64,000 bases of DNA from Anastrepha obliqua (lineage: Eukaryota > Arthropoda > Insecta > Diptera > Tephritidae), in NCBI RefSeq assembly GCF_027943255.1, contig NC_072897.1:21762044-21826043 (forward strand), in the 5' to 3' direction. Both the position numbers and the translations under genes were made by a program. This document shows, in pieces, positions 20,530-31,366 of this stretch. Under the pieces are notes generated by a model. The model was not told the origin of the DNA, searched no databases, and was given only the letters and a program-made list of their open reading frames with translations. Within the stretch, counting starts at the first letter, position 1. Every line of letters starts with the position of its first letter.

Positions 20530-21180
20530 GAAAAAACTGACATTCTGAACAAATTAAATGTGTGCATAGAGCGACAATAAGTCGTTGTAAAAAAATTATA
20601 TGTCCATTAAGAAGTTTGTTACGGGATCTGAATCTGGTCCAGGTAAAAGGAAAACTCTTAAGGTTTATGAGTGTGCAAAAATGGAGAAGGCGTTGTTCAA
20701 TTGGTTTGCGAATCAAAGGGCCTAAAACCTACCAGCTACAAGTGATATGCTAACAGCCATAAGCTATGCTTCCTGCCAAATTCAGAAAAAACCTCGATGC
20801 TTCCACGCTAACAATGGTTGGGTTGCAAACTTTAAAAAGAGGCATGGAATTCGATGCCTAAAAATTATCGAATAAGAGACTACATCAACCCATTTCTGGA
20901 CAAATTTAACCAAACAATTATGGATTTAAGTTTGACAAAAGAGCAGATACTCAATGCCGATGAATTTGCCTTATTTTGGAAGCTCTTACCCGATAAAACT
21001 CCTGAGCGGTCAAAAGAAAAACCGACTCCGGGGCATAAGATCAATAAGGAGAGAATAACGTTCCTCGCTTGTACAAATATCATACTTCTGGAAATCATAG
21101 AGTAAAAATAATGGTTTTTGGGAAAAACCTCAGTACTTGCGACAACCTCGAAAATTACACCGAGCCCGGTCTTCATTACG
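20530..21180 (+). pseudogene. Pogo/Tigger-like transposase fragment
   Basis: Two regions are recognisable. A CENP-B-type DNA-binding part in shifted frames reads MEKALFNWFANQRA, then SDMLTAISYASCQIQ and NNGWVANFKKRHGI (20680-20860). The start of the DDE domain reads LTKEQILNADEFALFWKLLPD and INKERITFLACTN (20930-21080; the Asp of NADE is the first catalytic residue). The reading frame is lost after 21105 and the remaining catalytic residues are missing. It belongs to the pogo branch of the Tc1/mariner group, related to Jerky/Tigger and CENP-B. Confidence 0.7.
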
Positions 21181-21757
21181 TGTAAGAATCGAGAGTATAT
21201 TGTATATGTAGTTATGTTATATGCATGTGTAGACGAGAATTGTTTTAGCATTTGTAAAGCAGGAATTCCATAATTCGCGTATTTACTCACTAATTATTGT
21301 ATGTAGATACGATAATGCGATGCGTCGTAATCTATGTATGTTTGTATGTAACACTATATGAATTAAAGATGCAATTAAACTTTTGCTTAGTTGCCCCATA
21401 TATTTATGAATAGAGGTTTCTTTAATTTTTTCTTTTATTTATTTCGAATTTTTATGCTCTGTAATAAAAAATGTGGATAAATAAGATTTCGTTTTATAAA
21501 GGAACATAGAAATATGCATATTTGAATACATTGCAAATTGCCGACGCCCATTAGTCAATTTGATTTTATACAGAAGCCAAAAACTGTGCAGAGACAATGT
21601 CATAGAGAGAATTCACTGTAATCATGTATGTATGTAAGAACTGCCCCGCTGTCGAGCTGGGCGAGGTGAAAAAGTCTTCGCGGTTAGACTTCATTTTTGA
21701 CAATTCACATTATTCGTATATAGTTCATGAGACTTCCTATATCATCAACGTTCTCTG

Positions 21758-22131
21758 CAGCGAACGCTAATTGATAAAGTGTGTGATGATAATTCGTAAC
21801 AATTTTTTCCTTAGAATTGTCAAATACAAAATATAGTGATGACATTCGCTTAAGGTAATTTGATTTTTTATTCGTACAGCCTTTTCATTAAATCCATATA
21901 ATTTTCGAAACAAATAAGTAGAAAACCACATAATCAACAACATAGTAACAAGGGTAGAAGTTGGTTATTTTCGATAATACATTTTGTTGTTGTTGATATA
22001 ACTAATTATATATCCACATAATAAGATAACCAGCCTACTCTGAACAACCTAATTATATTTACGAGTATATTGCTTTCATTAAGTTTCTAAATTTAATGAT
22101 TGTTTGAAACTATTGTACTTACATACATGTA
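21758..22131. other. Spacer, no gene seen
   Basis: AT-rich sequence between the right TIR of hAT-like copy 3 and the long-TIR mariner. Nothing is recognised. Confidence 0.5.
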
Positions 22132-23036
22132 CGAGGTTTGTTAAAAAGTAAAGGGAATTTTCAAATTTCGCCAGTTACGCGCATTCGATTTTTATTTTTT
22201 TAAGTGGGACACTCATCTTGAAGATATGTTCATGGTTTTAGCAATGTAGCATGTTTAGTTTGTTTGTGAGAGGCATAAATAGTACAAGGGTTTTGCGTGC
22301 ACGGCGATTTTATGCTATCGAAAAAAATGGATCAAAAAGTTGCATCAAATTTTGTTTAAAAAATGGAATTAAGTGCTCAAAAACACTTCAAATGTTGACA
22401 GTGGCATACGGTGAGAGTACTCTGAGTCAAAAAAATGCTTACAAGTGGTACAAGCTTTTCACAAAAGGTCGCGAAGATGTGAATAACGACGCTACCTCTG
22501 GACACCCCAGCGCATCAACAACCGATAAAATGTTGAGAAAATGAAGAATGGAGAATCGTCGAATCATAATTAGAAAAGTTGCATGTATCGGCATATCGTA
22601 CAATCTTTTCGGAAACTTTGGGCATGAAGCGTGTGGCGGCGAAGTTCGTTCCAAAATTGCTGAATTTCGACCAAAAACAATGTTGCATGAGCATCGTTCA
22701 GGAATTGTTGAATAATGCCAACGATGATCCAGACTTGCTTAAAAGGGCCATAATTTGTGACGCATCATGCATATAAGGTTATGACATCGAAACCAAACCC
22801 AATCGTCCCAATGGAAGAGTCCAGGAGAGCCAAGAGTCGATAGCAGAAAATCGCCGAACACGCAAAACCCTTGTCTTATTTATGCCTCTCACAAACAAAC
22901 TAAACATGCTATATTGCCAAAACCATGAACATATCTTCGAGACGACATAAAAAAAAAAATAATAATCGAAATCATAATCGAATGTACGCAGCCCGCGAAA
23001 TTTGAAAATTCACCATATTTTTTTTAACAAAACTCG
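22132..23036 (+). mobile_element. Mariner deletion derivative with about 190-bp TIRs, TA-flanked
   Basis: The left arm 22132-22321 and right arm 22837-23036 are inverted copies, with differences only in the outer third. Shared words include GAAGATATGTTCATGGTTTT and CATGTTTAGTTTGTTTGTGA. TA occurs at both outer borders (22130-22131 and 23037-23038). A deleted mariner transposase lies between. Arms this long are unusual for mariner, which normally has TIRs near 30 bp. Confidence 0.8.
22320..22840 (+). pseudogene. Mariner transposase N-terminal half, stop-riddled
   Basis: Starts MDQKVAS at 22328. The HTH region is recoverable across frameshifts: LQMLTVAYGESTLSQKNAY, then KWYKLFTKGREDVNNDATSG, then LGMKRVAAKFVPKLLNFDQK. 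It ends before the first catalytic Asp and runs into the right TIR near 22837. The same family at 32611-33916 (MDQRTCIKFCVKNEIK) is longer and keeps the catalytic region. This copy has no catalytic function. Confidence 0.75.
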
Positions 23037-23178
23037 TATTTTGTCTAAAATAATATTATACCACCTAAACTTTTGCTTGGTTTTTGCACTGAATAATCTA
23101 TAGAATATATTAGAAATATTTGTTTAAGCCTTTTTGGACATTTGATTGTGGCGAACAACAGTTCTTGTTACATTTCAG

Positions 23179-23917
23179 ATTTTGCAAATGCAGATGAACG
23201 AGTATAAGTATCATTACTTCTTCACTAGTTTCGACATCGAAACATTCGATCTGGATGATTTTAAATATAATTTCGTAAATATTACCTCGTTTCGTCTAAT
23301 AGATGTTGGCGATGTGAGCGTGCGAAGTATACTTAAGGGCATGGAAGTGTACAACAGCCAGTATAAAAACGAATCAATTTACCACAGGAAACTGCGTACA
23401 ATACAGGTGAAGTGCTCTTAATGAAATTTTAGAACAAACCATTCAGTGACAATTTCTTAATAGTTTACAATAATAATTTAGATCCCATTATTTCTAGACG
23501 GAACCAGCCTTAGTATACGATTCTGTTTACATATTCGCTATAGGCTTAAAAACCTTGGAACAATCACATACTCTGCGTATTTCGAACGCTTCATGTGAGG
23601 AGGAAATCCCATGGGACGGAGGTTTAAGTTTGATAAACTACATAAACTCGGTGATTCCATAGAATTTTCTTATGAGTTAAATAGTAAATAAAAACGTATA
23701 TATTTGCGTAAAGGTGGAGTGGAGGGGTCTGACCGGTCCCATACAATTTAAAGAAGGTCGACGAGTTCAATTTAAATTGGATCTAGTCAAGCTGCGGCAA
23801 CATTCCATAGTTAAAGTGGGGGAATGGTCTCCAGAGACCCGTCTCAATATAACCGAGCCTTCATTGTTTTTTGATGCGGGTGCATTGAATGTTACGCTAG
23901 TTGTTATTACAATATTG
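23179..23917 (+). CDS. Three exons of a kainate-type ionotropic glutamate receptor (amino-terminal domain)
   Basis: Exons: 23179-23406 (after TTACATTTCAG, donor GTGAAG), 23498-23650 (after ATTATTTCTAG) and 23714-23917 (after GCGTAAAG, donor GTAAGT). All have phase-0 joints and no stops. They encode ATD (ANF receptor) sequence: YHYFFTSFDIETFDLDDFKY and NFVNITSFRLID; then ALVYDSVYIFAIGLKTLEQS and WDGGLSLINYINS; then VEWRGLTGPIQFKEGRRVQF and LVKLRQHSIVKVGEWSPET, ending ALNVTLVVITIL just before the ligand-binding domain. This is a postsynaptic membrane channel of the insect GluRII/KaiR group; I cannot say which paralogue. The donor of the middle exon (TCG/GTGATT) is weak. Upstream ATD exons and downstream ligand-binding and membrane exons are not in this window. 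The coding sequence looks intact, so this is either a gene with very large TE-filled introns or a stranded fragment. Confidence 0.85.
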
Positions 23918-23999
23918 GTAAGTGAATTTAGTATTTCATCAGTAATAAGGATCTAAATTGGCGATTTTATATCTTTAGTTTTGTAATTTCTTTTATTAT

Positions 24000-24513
24000 T
24001 TAGTTCTGTGCTATCGGGGGATCTTATTAACAGCATTGCAATCGCCATCATGTTCATCAGGAGCTTTTACTGATTTATATGATGTGAACGCGTCCTCGAA
24101 GTAGTTTGCGCAGATCTGTGCCTTTCGTTTACTGGTTTTGTCGTGGTCTTGATTGGTGGGTTTTGCGATGATGGTTGTTTTAATTTTTTTTTTTGTACAT
24201 TTCCATAGTGAATAATTTGTCTTTTGCTCATGTGTTAATTTTGTAGGTAATCTGCGATTGAACTGTTATTGTACTCTTCATTTCGTCGCTAGGTTTTTTA
24301 GTAATATTATTAAAAAGGAGTTTGTTAGGAAGTGATCGTATTTGATACCATCTTCGTCGAATTTCCATTTCTACAATACAATTTCCTTTATTTCTTTGGT
24401 ATACTTGTGACCTGAGACGGTATTCTTTATAATAGGTGTACTCTGTCAAGCTGTACGTTGGATGTTATTAGTCAATCGAAGTACTTCGTTGTCGAGCTGC
24501 TCCTTTATGTAAT
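24000..24513 (-). pseudogene. Jockey-group LINE fragment (endonuclease-RT linker)
   Basis: The minus strand around 24230-24010 reads SLWKCTKKKIKTTIIAKPTN, QICANYFEDAFTSYK and similar pieces, the linker region typical of jockey-clade ORF2 before the reverse transcriptase. A second frame (24449-24228) continues the upstream part. There are no RT motifs. It lies in the presumed intron after the glutamate-receptor exons and is cut by the mariner at 24515. Confidence 0.5.
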
Positions 24514-24514
24514 T

Positions 24515-25610
24515 ATCAGTCCATAAGTTCGTGTGTTTTTTAAAGGTGGTTTTAAAATTAATAAAAAATATGACATTTTTAATTTCCTGCTCAAAAAATT
24601 GTTTGTCCTTCGAGCCAATAATGCGATTGAAATCCACGGAAAAGGTGATAATCACAAGGTGCAATATCCGGAAAGTATGGTGGATGCGGCATTAACTCCC
24701 ATCCGAGCTCGTTCAGCTTGCCTTATGTTTGCCTTGCGGTATGAGGTCTTGCGTTGTCGTGGTGAAACAAAACTTTGCGCCTAATAACTAAAGACGGTCA
24801 ATTTTTGTTAAGTGCCCCATTCAGGTTTGATAGCTGATGGGAATAATAATCAGCAGTTATATTCTGGTTTGGTTCCAGAAGTTCATAATAAACAATTCCG
24901 ACCATATCCCACTAAATAGACAGGAGATCTCTATAGGTCGGTTCTGGTGTTTCATCTTTATCTAACCATTGGCGTTTGCGAACAGGATTGTTGTAAAGGA
25001 CCCATTTTTCATTACCAGTAATGATTCGGTTCAAAAACCTTTCATTTTCAAGCCGTTGCAGCAGCTGAGAACACATATTCACTCTCTGCTAAAGGTTGGC
25101 GACGGAAAGTCTATGCGGAACCCATTTTCCTAGATTTGAAACCTTTACCAACTGAACCAGACGCCTGGGAACTGTTCCATGCAATGAATTTAACATCTGA
25201 GGTATCATATGGACTGAGAAATTTGACTCAGCTTCCTCGAGTTCGAGCAAGGCGTCGGAGTTAAAGACTTCAGGACGACCATCGCGCGGGCCTTCTTCAA
25301 CGTCGCAGTTACCACTTCGGAATTTTGAAAACCACTTTTGCGCAGTCCTTACACTCACGGCATCCTCTCCGTGAACAGTGTTTATTACTGCACAGCAGTT
25401 GTTGCATTTTTACCACTTTTATAAAAAAAATACAAAATATGCCTCTTATACGCGTTCGAAGATTCCATTTTATTTTTTAACAACACGTGCACAATACTAT
25501 ATCAAAGAAAAAATAAATAGTTCCGTTATAATCCGCGAATAATTTTTTGTATGCAAAAATCGTACAAAAGTGAAATTATGGGTAAAATACGCACGAACTT
25601 ATGGACTGAC
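24515..25610 (-). mobile_element. Mariner (mellifera/irritans-like), decayed, both TIRs present
   Basis: The ends are TCAGTCCATAAGTTCGTG on the left and its inverted partner at 25592-25610. Minus-strand coding pieces include VSVRTAQKWFSKFRSGNCDV and VPRRLVQLVKVSNLGKWVPH (25358-25089). After these comes a frameshifted VMKNGSFTT region that once held the first catalytic Asp, a stop-broken middle, and near 24740 the HHDNARPH-type segment in a shifted frame. It is broken by many stops. The same family occurs at 52731-55235. Confidence 0.8.
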
Positions 25611-25625
25611 CTGATATAAAAAGTA

Positions 25626-26695
25626 TTAGGTGCGCAACTAAGTTCCCGCTGTTTGTCAATAGATGCCGCCAGAAGTGTGTGCTAGTCGATTCTAACATAA
25701 CCTAAACGTCATAAACCAAGCTTAAACATATAGTAAACAAACTGCTTCGACACATTAGTGTGTTTGTTTTGGTATCATATACTTTTGGTTTTGTGAAAAT
25801 GTCTGATTTTTTGTCGAATAATTGTCATTTGCGGAAAGTGTTGATTTTTCTCTTTCATTCGAAAAAAAATGGCGGCTGAAGCGTATCAGGAGCTACAAAA
25901 TATTTATGATGCTGCTTTAAATGCCGAAATTGGTTTCGTCACGTCAAAAACGATGATTTTAGTGTTGATGACCGTCCGCGTGAACGAAGGCCAAAAACCT
26001 TCGAAGACGCTGAATTGGAGGCATTGCTCATTGATCCGTGTCAAACGCAAGGAGAGCTTGCTTCAGTATTAGGAGTTACCCGCCAAACCATTTCCAAGCG
26101 ATTGCATGCTTTGGGAATGATTCAGAAACAGGGAACTTAGGTTCCTTATGAGTTAAAACCAAGGGATGCTGAACGTCGTTTTTTCCCTGTGAACAACTAC
26201 TCCAGCGGTAAAAAAGGAAGGCTTTTCTTCATCGCATAGGGACGGATGAGGAAAAATGGATTCTTTACAGCAATCCAAAGAAAATAAAGTCATGTGGACT
26301 GCCCGGTCATGCTTCTACGTCGTCGAAGATTATGCTACGTATTTGGTGGGACCAAGTTTTTGTTATTTATTATGAACTGTTAAAACCAAGCGAAACCATC
26401 ACTGGGGATCGGTATCGATTTCAATTGATGCGATTGAGCCGTGCACTGCGCGAGAAGCAGCCGCAATACGCGGAGAGGCATGACAAATTTATTATACAGC
26501 ATAACAACGCTCGGCCTCACGTTGCCAAGCCCGTTAAAACCTACCTGGAAACACTGAAATGGATAATCCTACCCCACCCGCCATATTTTCCAGATATTGC
26601 GGCGTCCAATTATCACCTGTTCCGATCGATGGCACAAGCTCTAGCTGACCAGCAATTCCATTCATATGAAGACATCATGGCTTGATCCCCGGATA
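25626..26695 (+). pseudogene. Mariner transposase (mauritiana-like) with two catalytic Asp lost
   Basis: It begins MSDFLSNNCHLRKVL at 25800 and continues through frameshifts with LEALLIDPCQTQGELASVLG, TRQTISKRLHALGMI, VPYELKPRDAERRFF and an IGTDEEKWILYSNPKK segment around the first Asp (26250). Frame 26332-26685 is open. The second catalytic site reads IIQHNNARPH (normally HDNARPH) and the third reads FPDIAASNYHLF (normally PSDYHLF), so both Asp are replaced by Asn. An in-frame TAG interrupts near 26140. The element start near 25626 reads TTAGGTGCGCAACTAAGTTC, a mariner-like terminus. The right end is not clear. Confidence 0.75.
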
Positions 26696-26699
26696 GCCT

Positions 26700-27325
26700 A
26701 AAAAGATTAACAGTTTTACCGTGAATGATCGTTGGACCTTCCTCTTCCACTAGAAACCGGTCCCAGTTCGCTGGCAACAGCGATGCAGTCAACATCGCTC
26801 CACGCGTGAAAGATGTTTTAAAGTGTGTTAAATTTTTCGTAAAGCTAAACAATTTGTACCTCCAGGAAGCACTATAAACGCGGCATTTCACAAAGAAGTG
26901 CTCCTTCGGCTGAAAAACCGCGTCGCCCGGGTTCGGCCCGACCTCGTCAACAATTGGACCCTTCATCACGACAATGCGCCGGCGCACACCGCCTTCTTCT
27001 GCACCTCTGCATTGGCCAAGATGGGTGTTCCGGTGCTTCCCCACCCTCCCTACAGCCCAGACCTGTCCCCTCCGGGGACCTGACCGCGCCTGAAAAGAAA
27101 GCTGAAGGGGAGGCGTTTCGACTCCATCGAGGCGATCCAAAAAACTGTGAATTGAACGCGATTCCGGCGGATGAGTTTAAAAACTGTTTCCTGCAGTGGA
27201 AGGACCGCTATCAGCGGTGTATTAACGCTCAAGGGTCCTATTTAGAAGAATATTAGTCAAACAAGCCAAAAGGTTTAATAAAACTGCTTAAAAAATAAGG
27301 CTCATTACTTTTCAATCAAACCCTG
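26700..27325 (+). pseudogene. C-terminal half of another mariner lineage
   Basis: Frame 26898-27083 encodes EVLLRLKNRVARVRPDLVNN-like sequence followed by LHHDNAPAHTAF (second catalytic Asp) and VLPHPPYSPDLSPPG. The third Asp site (normally SPCDFFLFP) is destroyed by a shift. The C-terminus continues in the next frame (IPADEFKNCFLQWKDRYQRC, ending EEY near 27250). The 3' end TTACTTTTCAATCAAACCCTGTA near 27306-27328 is a typical terminus for this group. The N-terminal half is missing. Different from the mariner immediately upstream. Confidence 0.7.
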
Positions 27326-27869
27326 TATAACATTGTTTGTGTCTCATCACATAAAAGCAACATTATCCTATTATTCGACTGAGGACGAAACGTGAGTAAA
27401 AGTAGTTTGTCAACGTAAGCTCGCGATAGTAACAGCTTTTTTTGCACTTCTTCATGAAAATTTGACTTTTAAGGTAACTCTTCGGAATGTTTCAGCACTT
27501 ACTTTCACACTTTGGCGTTATTCCAAATCTGCAGCTAACATCCTAAGGATGTACTCCTTTATCTATAACCGGTTTTCGTTTTATACGTGATTTACCTATA
27601 ATGTTGTACACTGACCTTGCATCAATTAAAAACATTTCAGTTATTTTTATACTGATTTATTGTCATGGCAATTATAATAAACCAAATAAACCAACGATAA
27701 CCCGGCATTATTGCAAAAACTTGTTTTTATTGATTCGATGAAATGAACAATATGAATCACTACCTGACTACTACCCTCAACTCTGAATGCAACAGCAACC
27801 AAAAATATACAAAAAACAAATAATATGCCGTTAAGTGGTGTTTGTTCATGTTTTTTCCAGTTGTGAAAA
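27326..27869. other. Spacer, no gene seen
   Basis: AT-rich sequence left of the large nested hAT-like copy. No coding or terminal motifs were recognised. Confidence 0.5.
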
Positions 27870-28167
27870 CAATTTTCAGAGAATCTTAATGTATACCGAA
27901 GTCTTAATGACTGGAACGAATGGAATTTAGGGAGGTACTCGTTCGGCTCACGTGGTTCACCACATATATAATATGTTTTTCACTAAAAGTTAACAGAAAT
28001 ATACTCCACTGGTCAAAATAAACAAATGCTGAAAAAAATTCGTTTGCAATTTGGAACAAAGAAAGTTAACGCTGTAGGCTAGCTACAGGGACTTTAACAT
28101 AAAGAAGAAATTGCTAAATTCAATAGTGGCTTAGAAAGAGCGAATCATCCAAAATTATATATAAATA

Positions 28168-31100
28168 CTAGCGGACCCTCACCCGCTTCGCTGAGTGAAA
28201 GAAAAATATAAATGAAAAGTGTTCTTTGTTTTGTTCTTGTTTTATCATTTAATTCATGCTCGGCCATTATTTTGTGACTTATTCTAATAACAATGTTTTA
28301 TTTATTTTAGTGACTTACTCTAATGATTGTAAACTAACAACTTATTCTAAAGCCTTCTGATACACAAAATTTTTGGTTTTATTTTCATGCGGTGTATAAA
28401 TATAAAGTAACGATGGTTTCCCTACTCGAGAACATCCTACATACAGTTGCCCATGTCCAAAGCATGGATAAGTTAGGTCAATTCCACATAATTGAAGTGT
28501 TTGACCTTGAGACTTATTGATTGTAATAGCAAAAGCAAGGCGAATGGGAAATCGAAGTCGCTTAAAATCAAAAGGCAAATCTGTTGAAATCATTGGAATG
28601 CGCGGAATCAAAACATCTTCACCTTTAAATTTGCTTCAATTAATCTTGTCCCATTGCATAGTTTCGGCTGATTGATATTTCGCAACATAATGATCACTGC
28701 GTCGACTTTCAATTGCAAACGATGTGGTGGCAAGCCAGGCAAATTAAGTGAATTCAAAAATTCAATTGGATAATTCACTACATCGTCGGGATTTGTGATT
28801 GAATCAATTGACAACTTCACCTGGAATTTGAGTCAAAATACTGGCATTGATTTCATTGACATCGATATTTTTGGCAGCTAATATAGCTCTCTCGCTAAGC
28901 CAATCTTGATTTCGATAGTTTTGTGCAATATTTGGGAATACATTTTGCACTAATTGTACTCTTGGTTCTGTTACGGTACAAAAATGAGTTGGAAGTGTGA
29001 TCATGCCTGTATTCTTATCAATTGGCTTTCGTCCATTTCCAATTTCCAACAAATGTTCGGAAAATTCAGCAGCTGTTGGATCATTCTGTAACTGCACACG
29101 AACATTAGTAGTCAATGTGAGTTTTTGGACAAATTTCCACAGATTAGAAGATTTAAGGCACGCTCTCAATTCATCAGCTGCTGTTGATTTGGGAATAACA
29201 GGCAAAGTTTGTCGAAAATCACCGGCCAATAGAATTAGTGTACCACCAAATATGTTTGTGTTATTTCGAAACTCTTTCAGTGTTCTATTTAAGGCTTCCA
29301 GTGATTTTTTATGAGCCATCGTACATTCATCGCATACAATAATTTTACATGTTTTTAAAACCTTTCCCATTCCAGAATCTTTAGAAATGTTGCAAGTTGG
29401 TTCTTCATTTACTTGCATATTTAATGGTAACTTTAATGCAGAATGTGCAGTGGCCAAGTCCCACCTGGTGCATCTAAGAAGAATATTCCTCCCCTTTCAT
29501 TTGCAACATTGTCTATAAATGTGTTATATGCCTGCCTTTGTTCTGTGTTTAATTTTGGTAGGTTTGTTGTTACAAATGTGTTCAGATCATTTGGATCATA
29601 TTCTTTTTCACGTCTTAATTCTGCATTGTATGCATCATGCATCGGACAATTTGGTGCGATCATACCTAACTCACTCAGAGTTTTATTTGCAATCATCAGG
29701 CAAAAGTCTTCGATTTTAATTAATGCCTCATTATATAATTCATCTGTATAATTCAAATTTGGATTTGCAGTAATGCGACGTACTTGATGTAGGATATCTT
29801 CTGTCATGTATTCTTGGTAAGTACTCCACAATTCTTTGGGGTTTGCTGGGAAACATGTAGCAATAATGATGGCAAATAGTGTTCTTATTTGGTGTGGAGA
29901 ACTTGTTGCACATGCATCCATAAGAGTTGCATCCCACTGATTATCATTTTCAAGCAAATTCAATTCTTTGCATGCTTGCTGATAAGTACAACAAAGATGA
30001 CCATTAACTCGTTTCAAACTTTCGAATGATCTTGGGCCGGGAATATCAACTAAGAGTAAACGTAAATAGAAACATTCCACTTTACTTGGATGCACAGTGT
30101 AAAGTCGTCTGATTGCATCACCCAAATGAACACCTGGATATCCATCTACAAATATTCCTCTTTGCCTTCGTGCCCAGGACCTTGATGATGCATTCCAAGT
30201 ATAATACATATTTAGGAACATTTGAATAAAGCAATGTTCTTGCAAATGAATCTGTTTCACATAAGTTGAAAAATGCAGTTAGTGTTGTTGCTGGTGGTCG
30301 TTCGGCCATTTGTTGAGCAGTATTTTCAGTGAAATAAACACTTTGTTCATTTTCTAAATGGACTGACAAATGAATAACAGCTGGATGGCGATCATGAACC
30401 GGAAATGATAATATTTTCCAAACTGCTTCGTTGCTACTAATGTATCTTCCCATTTGGTAATTAGTAATTTCATCATTTCGATTTTCGAAAATGTGAAAAC
30501 AATCTCTTCTCTTAAATATTTCTGATGCACTTTTTTTATCTCCTTGGTTGATGCCTGGAAACTGCTTCACTTGAACACTTTACCAAATAAAACACTTTCT
30601 TGTTAGTTTTAACACTTACTTTCACTATGCACTATTACTGATAACCTTTGGTAATCTTCTAAGAAAACGGCCTTGCTTAAGTACTTTTTTAGCGACGACC
30701 TGTTCAGGTTCGTTGAGCTAATGGTTTTGCTTCGGTTATCCCGAAGTGTGGGTGTAAAGAAGAAGTATTTAAGCAAAGTATTAAGTTAGTCACAGCAGCA
30801 TTGTGTTTCGATTAATTATTGCATGCGGTCAGCTACAGCTGTGCCTGCTAATTTGTATCTTTCTATTCTATGCGAATGCAGGCGTGCAGTCACTGCTGTA
30901 TGAATATATGTATATGTATGTATGTTTGCATTCCATTGAAATGTATGTACTGGAATGAACACTTAGGCATAAATACTGCTGCGTTAACTTGTACATATGT
31001 GAGTAAAATGTACGCTCCATGCAACCGTTTACAATAACAACCACACGCGTAAAAAGAACGCTGCCTCGTGTATACTGTGTGTTGACGAAGAAGTATAGGA

Positions 31101-31237
31101 TATTTTAACCAAACATAGTTACAAACCTTCTCCACATATGTCTCTTCAATGTGGCAAAGTTTGGTTAAAATCGGTTGAGCCATTCTCCGTAAAGTTCATC
31201 ACAACGCGAAAAACCGCTGAATTTTTATATATATAGA
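28168..31237 (-). mobile_element. Helitron with both ends, internally deleted, 3.07 kb
   Basis: On the minus strand the element begins TCTATATATATAAAAATTC at 31237 and ends CTAG at 28168. Just before the end is a short hairpin (GCGG...CCGC at 28171-28186 on the plus strand). The host bases are A on the 5' side and T on the 3' side, the A/T insertion expected of Helitrons, with no target duplication. The unoccupied site can be seen in hAT-like copy 1 near 7355. Coding capacity is a broken Pif1-like helicase; the Rep (HUH) domain is absent. Confidence 0.85.
28342..30570 (-). pseudogene. Helitron Rep-helicase remnant: Pif1-like helicase without Walker A
   Basis: Minus-strand blocks in order: 30570-30118 (SFPVHDRHPAVIHLSVHLEN), 30260-29433 (GHLCCTYQQACKELNLLEND, then LNTEQRQAYNTFIDNVANE and FFLDAPGGT), 29457-28804 (IIVCDECTMAHKKSLEALN with the Walker B DE, then LILLAGDFRQTLPVIPKST), 28820-28608 (YPIEFLNSLNLPGLPPHRLQ, then LRNINQPKLCNGTRL) and 28611-28342 (FAITINKSQGQTL, then GQLYVGCSRV). 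At 29460 the GGT of Walker A joins directly to sequence about 35 residues downstream, deleting the Lys-Thr of GKT, so ATP binding is lost. The upstream Rep nuclease domain is deleted too. Frameshifts separate the blocks. Confidence 0.85.
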
Positions 31238-31366
31238 TATGTGTGTCGTTGCATCTATCTGCCTAAGTCATCTTCTCAGTTAAAATTTTGTTGAATTCCC
31301 TTCAACCAAATCAAATTCCTTCCTAAATATTTGCTTCACTTCCAGGCGCTCCAGAAGATGCCATAC

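Larger units (their letters stand above)
19320..21757 (+). mobile_element. hAT-like element copy 3, interrupted
   Basis: Matches to copies 1 and 2 occur at about 19330-19440 (shared AGTTTCTAACTTTGCA), 19630-19912 (TCGACTTGACAAAAATTCA, CATATGGGCGGCTC) and 21190-21757, ending in ACGTTCTCTG at 21757. The stretch between 19912 and 21190 is mariner and pogo debris. The left TIR was not found, so the left end is lost or too diverged. Confidence 0.65.

Noticed and set aside
26613..27140. 175-residue minus-strand ORF
   Set aside because: Antisense to the mariner coding region at 26700-27325; residues show no family pattern.
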